A DNA stretch of 64,000 bases, taken from Sulfurimonas sp. endosymbiont of Alviniconcha boucheti. Lineage in GTDB: Bacteria; Campylobacterota; Campylobacteria; Campylobacterales; Sulfurimonadaceae. The stretch lies in assembly GCA_021766785.1 (NCBI GenBank), contig JAICBP010000083.1:147056-211055 (forward strand), read 5' to 3'. Shown here piece by piece: positions 1 to 8,890 of this stretch (position 1 is the stretch's first letter; every line of letters starts with the position of its first letter). Under the pieces are notes generated by a model that was not told where the DNA came from, made no database searches, and saw nothing but the letters and a program-made list of their open reading frames with translations. Position numbers and translations under genes: made by a program.

Positions 1-314
1 TGACGTGCATGCTCTTGTAAAACACCTCTAGAAGTTCCACGGATGAGAAAAGAGAGGTTAGCATGTTCAAGTATTGAGTGGTGAAAATAGGTCCAGGCAA
101 GATCATCTAACAGAGAAGAATCTTCAATGGCGTTTAATCTCTCGCACATCCCTCTATCTGGGAGTGTATGCTCTATATTTTGTATAACACTATTTTCACT
201 GTTAGCAAATGAGTCATAACATGTACGAGCGGCAGTCTCAGCTACTCCTATACCAGTATCTTGAAGTAAAATGACCTCAGGTCTTGAGTACTTTATACCA
301 TACATCTCTTCCAT
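1..314 (-). CDS. thyX: Flavin-dependent thymidylate synthase ThyX, N-terminal part (cut by window edge)
   Basis: ThyX makes dTMP from dUMP using methylene-tetrahydrofolate and FAD. About 104 codons lie inside the window and the C-terminus runs off base 1. Translating the minus strand from ATG at 312-314 gives a protein starting MEEMYGIKYSRPEV. It reaches HHSILEHANLSFLIRG and then RGTSRGVLQEHARH, the start of the ThyX signature (RHRxxS) that binds dUMP and FAD. An in-frame ATG at 303-305 is an alternative start. It is the last visible gene of a minus-strand group with nrdB, so deoxynucleotide reduction and dTMP synthesis are probably co-transcribed. Confidence 0.9.
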   Translation of the reverse strand, partial: MEEMYGIKYSRPEVILLQDTGIGVAETAARTCYDSFANSENSVIQNIEHTLPDRGMCERLNAIEDSSLLDDLAWTYFHHSILEHANLSFLIRGTSRGVLQEHAR

Positions 315-392
315 AATCTTGCCCTTCTATTCTTATCTACATTGTACACTATCTACTCTTTAAAATGCTTGAACATACATTGTAAGTTTTTA

Positions 393-1031
393 TTACTTTT
401 GTATTCCATCAAGAACAGGTACAAAATCACACTCCTCTAGCTCTTCCTCTTCAATTCTCTCACCATCTTTTATAAAACGTGTAATCACTTGTTTGCCATG
501 TTTTTCTATGGGGGCTACTACTATCCCACCATCTGCAAGTTGATCAAAGATTCTCTTTGGTATCTGTTTTGCTGTTGCTGAGAAGAGTATGCGATCATAG
601 GGAGCATAAGAGATCCAACCATTTTGTCCATCGTCTGTTCTTGTATGGATATTGTTAATAACAAGTTGTCGAAAACGTTGTTTGGCTTCAAGCATAAGCG
701 ACTCTATTCTCTCTATAGTAAAAACACCACGAAAAAGGTGTGAGAGTACTGCTGCTTGATAACCACTCCCACACCCAATTTCTAAGACTCTATCTGCTCC
801 ACGAGGAAAGAGGTACTCTGTCATTTTTGCTACTGTAAGAGGTGAACTAATATATTGAGAGGCTCCTATTGGGAGGGCATCAAGTTTATAAGCACTATGC
901 TTAAATCCAGTAGGGACAAACACTTCTCTATTTGTTTTAACTATCGCTTCTTTTATCTCAGGTGAAAGTGAAAATATCTTCTCAATCTCATCTGCCATTC
1001 TTGCTGTTTTTTTTGCTGTAATTTTGTCCAC
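393..1031 (-). CDS. pcm: Protein-L-isoaspartate O-methyltransferase
   Basis: 212 residues, the usual Pcm length. The enzyme methylates isoaspartyl residues in aged proteins with S-adenosylmethionine to start their repair. The SAM-binding loop reads VLEIGCGSGYQAAVLSHL near residue 83. PIGASQYISSPLTVAKMTE upstream corresponds to the Pcm substrate loop (G-QTISxP in relatives). The longest start is GTG at 1029-1031, just after the stop of the upstream hydrolase gene; an ATG at codon 12 (998) is possible but has a weaker ribosome site. It sits in the nrdB to thyX minus-strand operon. Confidence 0.88.
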   Translation of the reverse strand: MDKITAKKTARMADEIEKIFSLSPEIKEAIVKTNREVFVPTGFKHSAYKLDALPIGASQYISSPLTVAKMTEYLFPRGADRVLEIGCGSGYQAAVLSHLFRGVFTIERIESLMLEAKQRFRQLVINNIHTRTDDGQNGWISYAPYDRILFSATAKQIPKRIFDQLADGGIVVAPIEKHGKQVITRFIKDGERIEEEELEECDFVPVLDGIQK

Positions 1032-1032
1032 T

Positions 1033-1782
1033 TTATTCTATACCTATGTCAAGATATTTTCGCATTTTTATTATCTCTTTTTTATCATATACTCTCTTTA
1101 AGCAAGAGGTATTTCCATTATAACTAACTTTTCCTTGTGGTGTTACAATAGCACTCTCTGCACTACAATCGGCGTTTAAAGCATCACTTGCTACAACATA
1201 GCACTCATTTATAACAGCTAATGTTTGTGTGAGTAGTCTAAAGTGTTCAGAACGAGGTTTACCCCACCAAGCAGATACAAAAATCACATCTGCTCCTTCT
1301 GCTTTCTGCCATAACTCTTTAAAACGCAATTCATAACAGATAAAAACAACTACTTTAAGATCATTTACTGTAAATATTTCAAACTTATCAACATCACCTT
1401 CGCTCATATACTTTTCTTCATTGCCAAGTCTAAAGAGTTTTGACTTCGCTCTTTGATGCACTAATTTACCATTAGAAAAAACTTTCGCAACATTAAAGAC
1501 CTCTCCCTCTATCTTCTCTAACATAGTTAGGATAATAGTTTTCTCTTTTGAAACGCCAAGAAGCTCTTGTGTAGCATAAGCACTAAAGGCTGTAGCTTTT
1601 TCTAAATTCTCATAATCAAAACCTGTAAGACATACCTCATGAGCTACAATAAATGAATCTGGCTTACTCTGTTCTATGAGCTGTACAAGAGTTTGCAAAT
1701 TAGCAGAGTAGTCACTGCAAGTTTCAAAAAGGAGTGAGCAGAGAAACTGCTCATTTGAAGTAGTTGACTTAGAAGTCATCAT
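1033..1782 (-). CDS. Carbon-nitrogen hydrolase (nitrilase/omega-amidase family)
   Basis: About 249 residues of the CN_hydrolase fold, cytosolic amidases with a Glu-Lys-Cys triad. The Cys lies in [14 protein letters not shown], the family's C-Y-E-L-R-F motif. The Lys is in [14 protein letters not shown] and the Glu is probably in [16 protein letters not shown]. The substrate is not visible; omega-amidase or a nitrilase-like repair enzyme (Nit1-like) are options. I chose the tandem ATG at 1777-1782, which overlaps the 3' end of nrdB by 14 bases and has an AAGGTAG ribosome site. The longer frame up to 1866 lies wholly inside nrdB and is unlikely. Overlap implies translational coupling to nrdB. 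Confidence 0.82.
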   Translation of the reverse strand: MMTSKSTTSNEQFLCSLLFETCSDYSANLQTLVQLIEQSKPDSFIVAHEVCLTGFDYENLEKATAFSAYATQELLGVSKEKTIILTMLEKIEGEVFNVAKVFSNGKLVHQRAKSKLFRLGNEEKYMSEGDVDKFEIFTVNDLKVVVFICYELRFKELWQKAEGADVIFVSAWWGKPRSEHFRLLTQTLAVINECYVVASDALNADCSAESAIVTPQGKVSYNGNTSCLKRVYDKKEIIKMRKYLDIGIE

Positions 1783-2794
1783 CAAACGATAAACTACCTT
1801 TGGAGTAGTTTGTAACAGTACCTTCAAAGAAGTTCGTTTTTTGATCATTAAACTTCGCAAAGTCATCTACCCATTTAATAGGATTTTCAACATTATAAAG
1901 TTTCTCAAATCCCACAGATATAAGTCTATCGTCTGCAAGATACTGAATGTACTGCTCCACGATAGCATTAGTAAGACCTAAAATCTGCCCTTGTGTGATG
2001 TATTTTCCCCACTGAATCTCTAGCTCTACTGCCTCTTTGAACATCTCTATCACTTCAGCTCTTAACTCTTCAGTGAAAAGATCAGAACGCTCTTTACGAA
2101 GTGTATTTATAAGGTTTTGAAAAAGTACAAGGTGAGTCACCTCATCACGTTGGATAAAGCGAATCATTTGTGCACTGCCAAGCATTTTTCCTGATCGAGC
2201 AAGCGTATAAAGATATGTAAATCCACTATAAAAGTAGATACCCTCTAAAATTTGGTTTGCAAAACATGCTTTTATAAAATTTGTCTCACTTGGGTTCTTT
2301 GCTAATTCAAGATAGACTCTTGCAATTGCATCATTTTTCCCCTTGAGCATCATATCACGACGCCAAAGATCATAAATCTCTCCAGAGTTTGTTGAGATAC
2401 TATCTACCATTACCGCATAAGATTGGGAGTGAAGTGCCTCTTCAAAAGATTGACGGACTAAGATAAGGTTTACTTCTGGAGATGTCACGTAAGGATTGAC
2501 ATTATCAATGATATTATTTGTTTGAAGAGAGTCCATAAAGATAAGTTGAGATAGTGCCTTATCATAAGCAGTTTTTTCTGCTTCAGTAAGTTGCTTATAA
2601 TCATTGACATCACGAGTCATATCGACTTCTTTGGGAAACCATGTATTGTTTAACATCATCTCCCAAAGGTTATAAGCCCACTGGTACTTAATATTATTTA
2701 ACTCAAAGATACCAGTTGGATTACCTCCAAAAATTTTTCTATCATTGACATTTTCAGTTGATTCTGGGTTGTATATTTTTTTTCTCTCTATCAT
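1769..2794 (-). CDS. nrdB: Class Ia ribonucleotide reductase, beta subunit
   Basis: 341 residues. NrdB carries the di-iron/tyrosyl radical cofactor for NrdA. Iron-ligand helices are visible: [19 protein letters not shown] and [17 protein letters not shown]. The protein ends in an acidic tail, SLSFDDDF, like the C-terminal peptide that docks on the alpha subunit. The start is ATG at 2792-2794 ([12 protein letters not shown]) with GGGAG five bases upstream; a TTG four codons earlier overlaps this ribosome site and is rejected. The partner nrdA is 13 kb away at 15427. Here nrdB heads an operon with a C-N hydrolase, pcm and thyX. Confidence 0.95.
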   Translation of the reverse strand: MIERKKIYNPESTENVNDRKIFGGNPTGIFELNNIKYQWAYNLWEMMLNNTWFPKEVDMTRDVNDYKQLTEAEKTAYDKALSQLIFMDSLQTNNIIDNVNPYVTSPEVNLILVRQSFEEALHSQSYAVMVDSISTNSGEIYDLWRRDMMLKGKNDAIARVYLELAKNPSETNFIKACFANQILEGIYFYSGFTYLYTLARSGKMLGSAQMIRFIQRDEVTHLVLFQNLINTLRKERSDLFTEELRAEVIEMFKEAVELEIQWGKYITQGQILGLTNAIVEQYIQYLADDRLISVGFEKLYNVENPIKWVDDFAKFNDQKTNFFEGTVTNYSKGSLSFDDDF

Positions 2795-2909
2795 TAAAAC
2801 TCCCAATTATTAAGTTCATTATTATAGCTTTCTATCTATTAAATTAAAATTTATTCAGAAATTTTTTATGCACTATAAGGTAATATTTACTGCTTTAATA
2901 AGGAAAAAT

Positions 2910-3029
2910 ATGGAACTATTTATTACAGATAAAATTCACAAAAAGCTTTATAGACAAATGCTTCTATTGAACTCTTTACAAACCTTGATAAGATACCTAG
3001 TGAAAAAGGCTAAGCATTACAATATTTAA
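2910..3029 (+). CDS. Possible 39-residue upstream ORF
   Basis: An ATG at 2910 follows AAGGAAAA and opens a 39-codon frame beginning MELFITDKIHKKLY and ending AKHYNI. I do not recognise the peptide. Its stop at 3027-3029 overlaps the proposed start of the hydrolase gene in the next frame by 14 bases, so it could be a coupling leader peptide. It could also be a chance frame, or the displaced N-terminus of the hydrolase after a frameshift. Confidence 0.3.
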   Translation: MELFITDKIHKKLYRQMLLLNSLQTLIRYLVKKAKHYNI

Positions 3030-4002
3030 ACCTACATTATTTCTAAAAAATAGACATATACAAACTATCTACTCTTCACTTTTTCGTAGATCTAAAAAGC
3101 TTGATTACAAGATAGAAAAGTTCACATTAAGTGATGGGGATTTTCTTGAGTGTTATTGGTATGGAGGCAAGCAAGAGAATTTTACTCAACCCATAGTCAT
3201 ACTCTTTCATGGTCTTGCTGGAAACTACAAATCCCCTTACATACAAGGTGCAGTTCTTGAACTAGCCAAGAGTGGCTTTGAGAGTGTCATTATGCACTTT
3301 CGTGGATGCACAGGAAATGACAACCTCTTAGCTCGTTCTTACCATAGTGGAGAGACTACTGATGCCCTAGAGTTTGCAAAAGCCTTGTCTAAACGCCATC
3401 CAAAAAGAGTACTTTATGGTGTAGGCTATTCATTGGGGGCAAATATGCTTTTAAAACTTCTAGGAGAGACAGGAGAGAAATCTCCCTTTCATAAATGTGT
3501 GGCAGTCTCCCCTCCAATGGACTTAAAAGAGTGTGCAGACAAAATAGATAAAGGGATCTCAAAATACTACCAGCACAGACTCGTTAAAGAACTAAAGAGT
3601 GCTTTAAAAAAGAAATATAAACGCCATAATATGCAAAAAATTATAGGATTAAAGTACAAAGATATACAAAAAATAAAAACTTTTTGGGAGTTTGATAATG
3701 CTTATACTGCACCTATTCATGGCTTTGATGATGCATCTCACTACTATGAGCAGTGTAGCTCAAAACAGTTTTTAAAAAATATTACAACCCCTACTCTACT
3801 CATCCATGCAAAAGATGATCCCTTTATGAGTCAAAAAGTTATTCCAAGAGCTCAAGAACTTTCAAGTAGCATTGAGTTTTTACTCTACGAGAATGGTGGT
3901 CATGTTGGCTTTATATCTGGAAGTTTTTTTCAACCAGAGTTTTGGCTTGAAAAAAAGATATCAGAGGTTATAACACTACAAGAGCGACAACAGAGTAACT
4001 AA
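3016..4002 (+). CDS. YheT-family alpha/beta hydrolase, apparently ATT-initiated
   Basis: About 328 residues, close to E. coli YheT (about 340). Conserved YheT blocks run in order: LFLKNRHIQTIYSSLFRR, LSDGDFLECYW, ILFHGLAGNYKSPYIQ, VIMHFRGCTGNDN, RSYHSGETTDALEF, YGVGYSLGANMLLKLLGE (nucleophile Ser), HAKDDPFM (Asp) and NGGHVGFI (His). The homology starts well upstream of the first in-frame ATG (3292). Between the in-frame TGA at 3001 and 3292 there is no ATG, GTG or TTG in frame. ATT at 3016 has AAGG six bases upstream and gives an N-terminus of the expected length. The substrate of YheT proteins is not established. Confidence 0.85.
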   Translation: MTIFKPTLFLKNRHIQTIYSSLFRRSKKLDYKIEKFTLSDGDFLECYWYGGKQENFTQPIVILFHGLAGNYKSPYIQGAVLELAKSGFESVIMHFRGCTGNDNLLARSYHSGETTDALEFAKALSKRHPKRVLYGVGYSLGANMLLKLLGETGEKSPFHKCVAVSPPMDLKECADKIDKGISKYYQHRLVKELKSALKKKYKRHNMQKIIGLKYKDIQKIKTFWEFDNAYTAPIHGFDDASHYYEQCSSKQFLKNITTPTLLIHAKDDPFMSQKVIPRAQELSSSIEFLLYENGGHVGFISGSFFQPEFWLEKKISEVITLQERQQSN

Positions 4003-4034
4003 TATAATATAGGGGAGTTATAATAAAAAGCGTT

Positions 4035-4058
4035 CTAAATAGTCTAAAGACTATTTAG
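4035..4058 (-). terminator. Terminator hairpin after typA
   Basis: A perfect 10-base inverted repeat, CTAAATAGTC / GACTATTTAG with a 4-base loop, lies two bases beyond the typA stop. Read on minus it is followed by AACGCTTTTTATTA, a short U-run. It lies between two converging genes. Confidence 0.6.
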
Positions 4059-4059
4059 A

Positions 4060-5862
4060 TTACTTACGAGAGTGGCGTTTACGCTCATTTTCAGTTAAGA
4101 ATTTTTTACGGATACGAATATTTTTAGGTGTAACTTCAAGAAGCTCATCATCTTCGATCCACTCTAAAGCACGCTCTAGTGACATATCACGTGGCGGAAT
4201 AAGCTTTATCGCTTCATCAGCTCCACTTGATCGAACATTTGACTGAGCTTTTCCTTTAATAGGGTTCACAACTAAATCATTTTGACGTGAATGTTCACCG
4301 ATAATCATACCCTCATACACCTCTGTCTGTACACCTACATAGAGTACACCACGATCTTGTATTCCAAAAAGAGAGAATGCTAAAGTTGATCCAGCAGTCA
4401 TAGAGATAAGTGCACCATAAGATCGAGACTCTACCTCTCCACTAAATGGACGGAACTCTAAGAATGAGTGATTCATAACACCCTCTCCTTTTGTATCTGT
4501 AAGAAATTGACCACGAAAACCAATAAGTGCACGGGCAGGAATCTCAAACTCTATACGTTGGAAACCAGCACCCATAGGAAGCATAGATTTCATTTCAGCT
4601 TTTCTCTTGCCGAGGCGCTCAATAACGGTACCACTTAAATCCTCTGGAACATCAATTACTAGATGCTCATATGGCTCACATTTGACACCTTCAATCTCTT
4701 TTGTAATAACCTCTGGGCGAGAGATTGAAAACTCAAAATCTTCACGGCGCATATTTTCTGCAAGTACGGTAATCTGTAACTCTCCACGACCAGAGACTTT
4801 AAATTTACCCTCGCCAACAACTTCAAGTTTCATAGCAACATTTGTGTTCATCTCAAACTCTAAACGTTCACGAAGCTTATTGGATGTTACATGTTTTCCC
4901 TCTTTACCTGCAAGAGGAGAATCATTAACAGCAAATATAACAGTAAGTGTAGGCTCTTCAACATGCATAGGGTCAAGGGCTACTGGATTATTAGGATCGG
5001 CAATAGTATCACCAACATCAACAGTCTCCATCCCAGCAAAGGCAACTATATCACCTGCTTCAGCTTGATCTATCTCCATACGGTTTAAGCCATGAAAACC
5101 GATAAGTTTAGATATTTTACCCTTAACCATCTCTCCGTCAGCTTTTGCAAGCATAACAGTATCACCCTTGCTTACTTTACCATTAAAAATACGACTAATA
5201 CCTATTTTTCCAACATAGTTGTCATAATCAAGTGTAAATACTTGTGCTTGAAGTGAATTTTCTGATGAACCCTCTGGTTCAGGTACAGACTCTAAAATAG
5301 TCTCAAAAATACATTTAAAATCGCCATCAGGATCAGCCATATCTAATTTCGCCATACCATCACGAGCAGCTGCATAAATAACTGGAAAATCTTGTTGATC
5401 ATCTGTTGCACCCATATCTGCAAAGAGATCAAACATCTCATCAACAACACGATCTGGTTCAGCTGAAGGTTTATCAATTTTGTTAATTACAACAATTGGC
5501 TTTTTACCAAGAGCAAGCATTTTCTTCACAACAAATTTGGTCTGTGGCATAACACCTTCATATGCATCAACAAGAACTAAAACACCATCAACCATCTTAA
5601 GTACACGCTCTACCTCTCCACCAAAATCAGCATGCCCAGGAGTATCGATTATATTGATCTTATGATCACCATATTTGATCGCAGTGTTTTTAGAGAGGAT
5701 CGTAATTCCACGCTCTTTTTCGATGTCATTACTATCCATAGCACGCTCATCGTGTTGTTCATGAGAACCAAAAGTACCAGATTGCTCTAATAAACCATCA
5801 ACTAGTGTAGTTTTACCGTGGTCAACATGTGCGATTACGGCAATATTTCTTATTTTTTGCAT
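4060..5862 (-). CDS. typA: Ribosome-associated GTPase TypA/BipA
   Basis: 600 residues, full length. TypA is a translational GTPase related to EF-G that binds ribosomes and helps assembly and growth under stress. The G domain shows [12 protein letters not shown] (P-loop), [12 protein letters not shown] (switch I), [15 protein letters not shown] (G3) and NKIDKP (G4). EF-G-like domains II, III and V follow ([32 protein letters not shown]), with the TypA C-terminal domain and a basic tail NERKRHSRK. The gene stands alone on minus, convergent with the hydrolase gene and divergent from cca. Confidence 0.97.
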   Translation of the reverse strand: MQKIRNIAVIAHVDHGKTTLVDGLLEQSGTFGSHEQHDERAMDSNDIEKERGITILSKNTAIKYGDHKINIIDTPGHADFGGEVERVLKMVDGVLVLVDAYEGVMPQTKFVVKKMLALGKKPIVVINKIDKPSAEPDRVVDEMFDLFADMGATDDQQDFPVIYAAARDGMAKLDMADPDGDFKCIFETILESVPEPEGSSENSLQAQVFTLDYDNYVGKIGISRIFNGKVSKGDTVMLAKADGEMVKGKISKLIGFHGLNRMEIDQAEAGDIVAFAGMETVDVGDTIADPNNPVALDPMHVEEPTLTVIFAVNDSPLAGKEGKHVTSNKLRERLEFEMNTNVAMKLEVVGEGKFKVSGRGELQITVLAENMRREDFEFSISRPEVITKEIEGVKCEPYEHLVIDVPEDLSGTVIERLGKRKAEMKSMLPMGAGFQRIEFEIPARALIGFRGQFLTDTKGEGVMNHSFLEFRPFSGEVESRSYGALISMTAGSTLAFSLFGIQDRGVLYVGVQTEVYEGMIIGEHSRQNDLVVNPIKGKAQSNVRSSGADEAIKLIPPRDMSLERALEWIEDDELLEVTPKNIRIRKKFLTENERKRHSRK

Positions 5863-6024
5863 AAAAGTGTTTCCTTATGTCAGCTTTAAATTTTGCGAAT
5901 TATATCTAAAAGATTGTTATAGTTATGTTAAACTTCAGATCAGTTTATATTTATAGAGGAATTTTCAACATTTTTTTACTATTTCCTAATAAAGAAAAGA
6001 GCCTTTAAGATAAGATGGAGTTAC

Positions 6025-7308
6025 ATGATTATTAAATATCCAAATAAATTGAATAAAATATTTGATAAACTAAAGATAAATAATATAAAACCTATACTTA
6101 TAGGTGGATACATTCGCGATAATCTACTCCAAAATACTTCAAATGACATTGATATTGAAGTTTATGGGGTCAACTCTTTTGAAAAACTTGAAGAGATACT
6201 CCGAGAATTTGGAAATATCAACAGGGTTGGAAAGAGTTTTGGTGTTTGTAAACTTACTTACAAAGGTTTAGATCTAGACTTTTCTCTACCACGTCAGGAC
6301 TCTAAAGTATCAGATGGACATAAAGGGTTTGAAATAAAGATAGATCCCTCTCTTGACTTTATAAACGCCACAAAACGTAGAGATTTTACTATTAATGCCA
6401 TTGGCTATGATGTTTTTGAAAATAAAATACTTGACCCTTTTGGTGGATTAATTGATTTACGAGATAGAGTACTTAGAGCTGTAGATAGAGTTACTTTTGT
6501 AGAAGATCCTTTACGTGTTCTACGCTTGGTGCAGTTTACGGCCCGTTTTGAAATGAATGTAGATAAAGAGCTCTTTGCTCTTTGTCAGCAAATGGTCAAA
6601 GAGAGGGAGTTTAAAGAGTTAGCACATGAGCGAATCTATGAAGAGATAAAAAAGCTTCTATTAAAATCTTCTAAGCCCTCAATAGGTATAAAACTTTTGC
6701 ATACTTTGGGGCTATATAAAGAGTGGAGAGCTCTTGATGAGGTAGATTTATTTTCTCAACGATGTAGAGATATAAAACTACAAGCTAAATCTAAAGAATT
6801 ACCTTCAGAACTGCTAAGATGCATAGCCTTAGCCTCATCTATTCCAAAAGAGTCTCTCCTCATCCACTTTGCACTTCTATACAACAAGAAAACACTCCCC
6901 TTACTCCATCAAATTATAGCAGATACAAAACTATTTAATACTATCACTACTTTTATAAACTATAGTGATTACCTCTCTACTCCCTTTAAAAATATCACTA
7001 ACTACACGCTCTACTTTTTGGCAACAAAAGTAAAGCTAGCTCTCTTCTTTGTATTTCTTGATGCTAAAACATTAAGAAAATATACACAGATGATAGAGAT
7101 ACTTTGCAAAAGAGCAAAAGATCTGAACATACTTGAGAGTGCCATTGCTCCTATTTTGCAAGGCAAAGATCTCTTTAATTATGGTCTTACCCCATCTAAA
7201 GAGTTTAAAACTATTTTAGATAATGCATATGAAGCCCAAATGCATGAGAAATTTCACAACAAAGCAGAAGCACTCCTTTGGCTAGAAAACTACCTAAAAA
7301 TTCAGTAG
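6025..7308 (+). CDS. cca: CCA tRNA nucleotidyltransferase / poly(A) polymerase family
   Basis: 427 residues of class II nucleotidyltransferase. It adds or repairs the 3' CCA of tRNAs. The head domain has ILIGGYIRDNLL (GG motif), SNDIDIEVYG (catalytic Asp pair) and KRRDFTINAIGYDV. The DPFGGLIDLRDRVLRAV and VEDPLRVLRLVQFTARF blocks follow, the latter the base-recognition motif region. The C-terminal half is helical and less conserved. No separate poly(A) polymerase is seen in the window, so CCA or A-adding specificity alone cannot be decided here. It lies 96 bases upstream of galU. Confidence 0.85.
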   Translation: MIIKYPNKLNKIFDKLKINNIKPILIGGYIRDNLLQNTSNDIDIEVYGVNSFEKLEEILREFGNINRVGKSFGVCKLTYKGLDLDFSLPRQDSKVSDGHKGFEIKIDPSLDFINATKRRDFTINAIGYDVFENKILDPFGGLIDLRDRVLRAVDRVTFVEDPLRVLRLVQFTARFEMNVDKELFALCQQMVKEREFKELAHERIYEEIKKLLLKSSKPSIGIKLLHTLGLYKEWRALDEVDLFSQRCRDIKLQAKSKELPSELLRCIALASSIPKESLLIHFALLYNKKTLPLLHQIIADTKLFNTITTFINYSDYLSTPFKNITNYTLYFLATKVKLALFFVFLDAKTLRKYTQMIEILCKRAKDLNILESAIAPILQGKDLFNYGLTPSKEFKTILDNAYEAQMHEKFHNKAEALLWLENYLKIQ

Positions 7309-7404
7309 AAAAAAAGTGCTTTTTTACTATAATTTACTTTGTTATTTTTAATCTCATCTCTTCTGAGATAAAATATAAAAGTGAATAATAATATAAGGTC
7401 AAAT

Positions 7405-8250
7405 ATGAAGACAATAAAAAAATGTTTATTTCCTGCGGCAGGCTACGGAACACGCTTCCTTCCAGCGACAAAAGCAATTCCCAAAGAGATGCTTCCTGTT
7501 CTCACAAAGCCACTGCTACAGTATGGTGTTGAGGAGGCTATAGAAGCTAATCTTGAGACTATGGCAATAGTTACAGGTCGAGGAAAACGCTCTATTGAGG
7601 ATCATTTTGATATCTCTTATGAGCTTGAGCATCAGATAAGAGGAACATCTAAAGAGAACTATCTTACAGAAATTCGTAATGTTATAAATGCTTGTACTTT
7701 CTCTTACACTCGTCAGGTGGAGATGAAAGGTCTAGGAGATGCTATCCTTACAGGAGAGACACTCATAGGTAATGAACCTTTTGGCGTTGTCCTTGCTGAT
7801 GATCTTTGTGATAGTGAAAATGATGGTGTTCTTAAACAGATGGTCAAACTCTATGAAAAATATAAATGCTGTATAATTGCTGTAGAGGAGATACCAGCTA
7901 AAGATAGCAATAAGTATGGTGTTATCGCTGGAGATACCATAAAAGATACTCAGTATGATGAGGGAGCACTTGTACGTGTCAATGACATGGTAGAGAAGCC
8001 TGAGCCAAAAGATGCACCTTCTAACCTCGCTATCATAGGTCGTTATATCTTAACACCAGATATCTTTGATATTCTTAGAGAAACAAAACCTGGAAAAGGT
8101 GGAGAGATACAGATAACTGATGCGCTATTAGAGATGGCAAAGATAGGCAAAGTCATCGCTTACAAGTTCGATGGTAAACGTTTTGACTGTGGAAGTGTTG
8201 ATGGTTTTGTTGAAGCAACAAACTACTTTTACAAGAAGTCTGCTAGATAA
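7405..8250 (+). CDS. galU: UTP-glucose-1-phosphate uridylyltransferase
   Basis: 281 residues. GalU makes UDP-glucose from UTP and glucose-1-phosphate. The nucleotide-binding start reads FPAAGYGTRFLPATKAIPKE, followed by KPLLQYGVEEAIEA, the VLADDLC metal-binding region and FDCGSVDGFVEATNYF near the C-terminus. I use ATG 7405, preceded by AAGGTC, rather than the GTG at 7381. It supplies the sugar nucleotide pool used by the polysaccharide locus 25 kb away. A short A6/T6 stem after cca (about 7310-7325) may end the upstream transcript. Confidence 0.94.
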   Translation: MKTIKKCLFPAAGYGTRFLPATKAIPKEMLPVLTKPLLQYGVEEAIEANLETMAIVTGRGKRSIEDHFDISYELEHQIRGTSKENYLTEIRNVINACTFSYTRQVEMKGLGDAILTGETLIGNEPFGVVLADDLCDSENDGVLKQMVKLYEKYKCCIIAVEEIPAKDSNKYGVIAGDTIKDTQYDEGALVRVNDMVEKPEPKDAPSNLAIIGRYILTPDIFDILRETKPGKGGEIQITDALLEMAKIGKVIAYKFDGKRFDCGSVDGFVEATNYFYKKSAR

Positions 8251-8314
8251 ACTCTATGAAGGGATTGAACTTTCTAAAAGTTTTCAAAGATTTTAAATAA
8301 CATAGGAGCATAAC

Positions 8315-8890
8315 ATTTTTAAATTTGTACTACTTATTTTTCTCCTCATATCCAACCTCTTTGCAATAGTAGAGATAAACAGTGCCTCATCCTCACAGCT
8401 CTTAGAGCTCAACGGTATAGGTAAGGCAAAAGCACAAAAGATTATCGCCTACAGAAAACTCAATGGCTGCTTTAAAAGTATAGATGAGCTAACTCGTGTT
8501 GAGGGTATTAGCAAAAAAATCCTCTCAAGCAATAGAGCTACACTAAAACTAGGACTCTGTACAAAAGCTAAAAAACCTATAGAGTCCTCCCTCTCTTCCC
8601 TTAAAAATGTTCTACTAGATCCCGTTAACGTTATCTTTGTACTCTTTATGTTTATCCTTACATTTTTAGAACTCAAGACAAAAAAAGATTTCAAAGCTCA
8701 GATAGTTAGTATGGGTGTGCTTGGTACCTTTGTAGGTATATTTATAGGTCTTCAAGCATTTGATCCTAGCGATATTACAAATAGTGTTAATGACATCCTA
8801 ATAGGTCTTAAAACTGCATTTTTTACCTCCATCATAGGTATGACCCTCTCAACAATACTCTCACTTCGAGAAAAATTTACCAATGAGTAA
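8315..8890 (+). CDS. ComEA-like helix-hairpin-helix domain fused to a MotA/TolQ/ZorA-like channel segment
   Basis: One open frame of 191 codons. Residues 1-17 are a signal or anchor (FKFVLLIFLLISNLFA). Residues 18-82 are a ComEA-type HhH repeat (EINSASSSQLLELNGIGKAK, then DELTRVEGISKKIL). A transmembrane helix follows at about 104-118, then a short cytosolic stretch and two helices carrying the MotA/TolQ/ExbB core: GVLGTFVGIFIGLQAFD (134-150) and GLKTAFFTSIIGMTLSTIL. The predicted topology puts the HhH domain in the periplasm. There is no in-frame ATG before codon 112. ATT at 8315 follows AGGAG with a six-base gap. It overlaps the OmpA-like gene by eight bases. The domain calls are firm; the function is unknown. 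Confidence 0.75.
   Translation: MFKFVLLIFLLISNLFAIVEINSASSSQLLELNGIGKAKAQKIIAYRKLNGCFKSIDELTRVEGISKKILSSNRATLKLGLCTKAKKPIESSLSSLKNVLLDPVNVIFVLFMFILTFLELKTKKDFKAQIVSMGVLGTFVGIFIGLQAFDPSDITNSVNDILIGLKTAFFTSIIGMTLSTILSLREKFTNE

Noticed and set aside
2795-2806. TTG start of nrdB four codons upstream
   Set aside because: It would overlap the GGGAG ribosome site that serves the ATG at 2792-2794.
2910-3029. Programmed -1 frameshift joining the small ORF to the YheT-like gene
   Set aside because: The A AAA AAG run is slippery, but the hydrolase frame is +1, not -1, relative to the small ORF.
4607-5665. Open frames antisense to typA
   Set aside because: They are compositional shadows of a well-conserved gene, with no ribosome sites or recognisable domains. 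The same holds for antisense frames in hisF, gyrB, fliI, recJ and pyrG.
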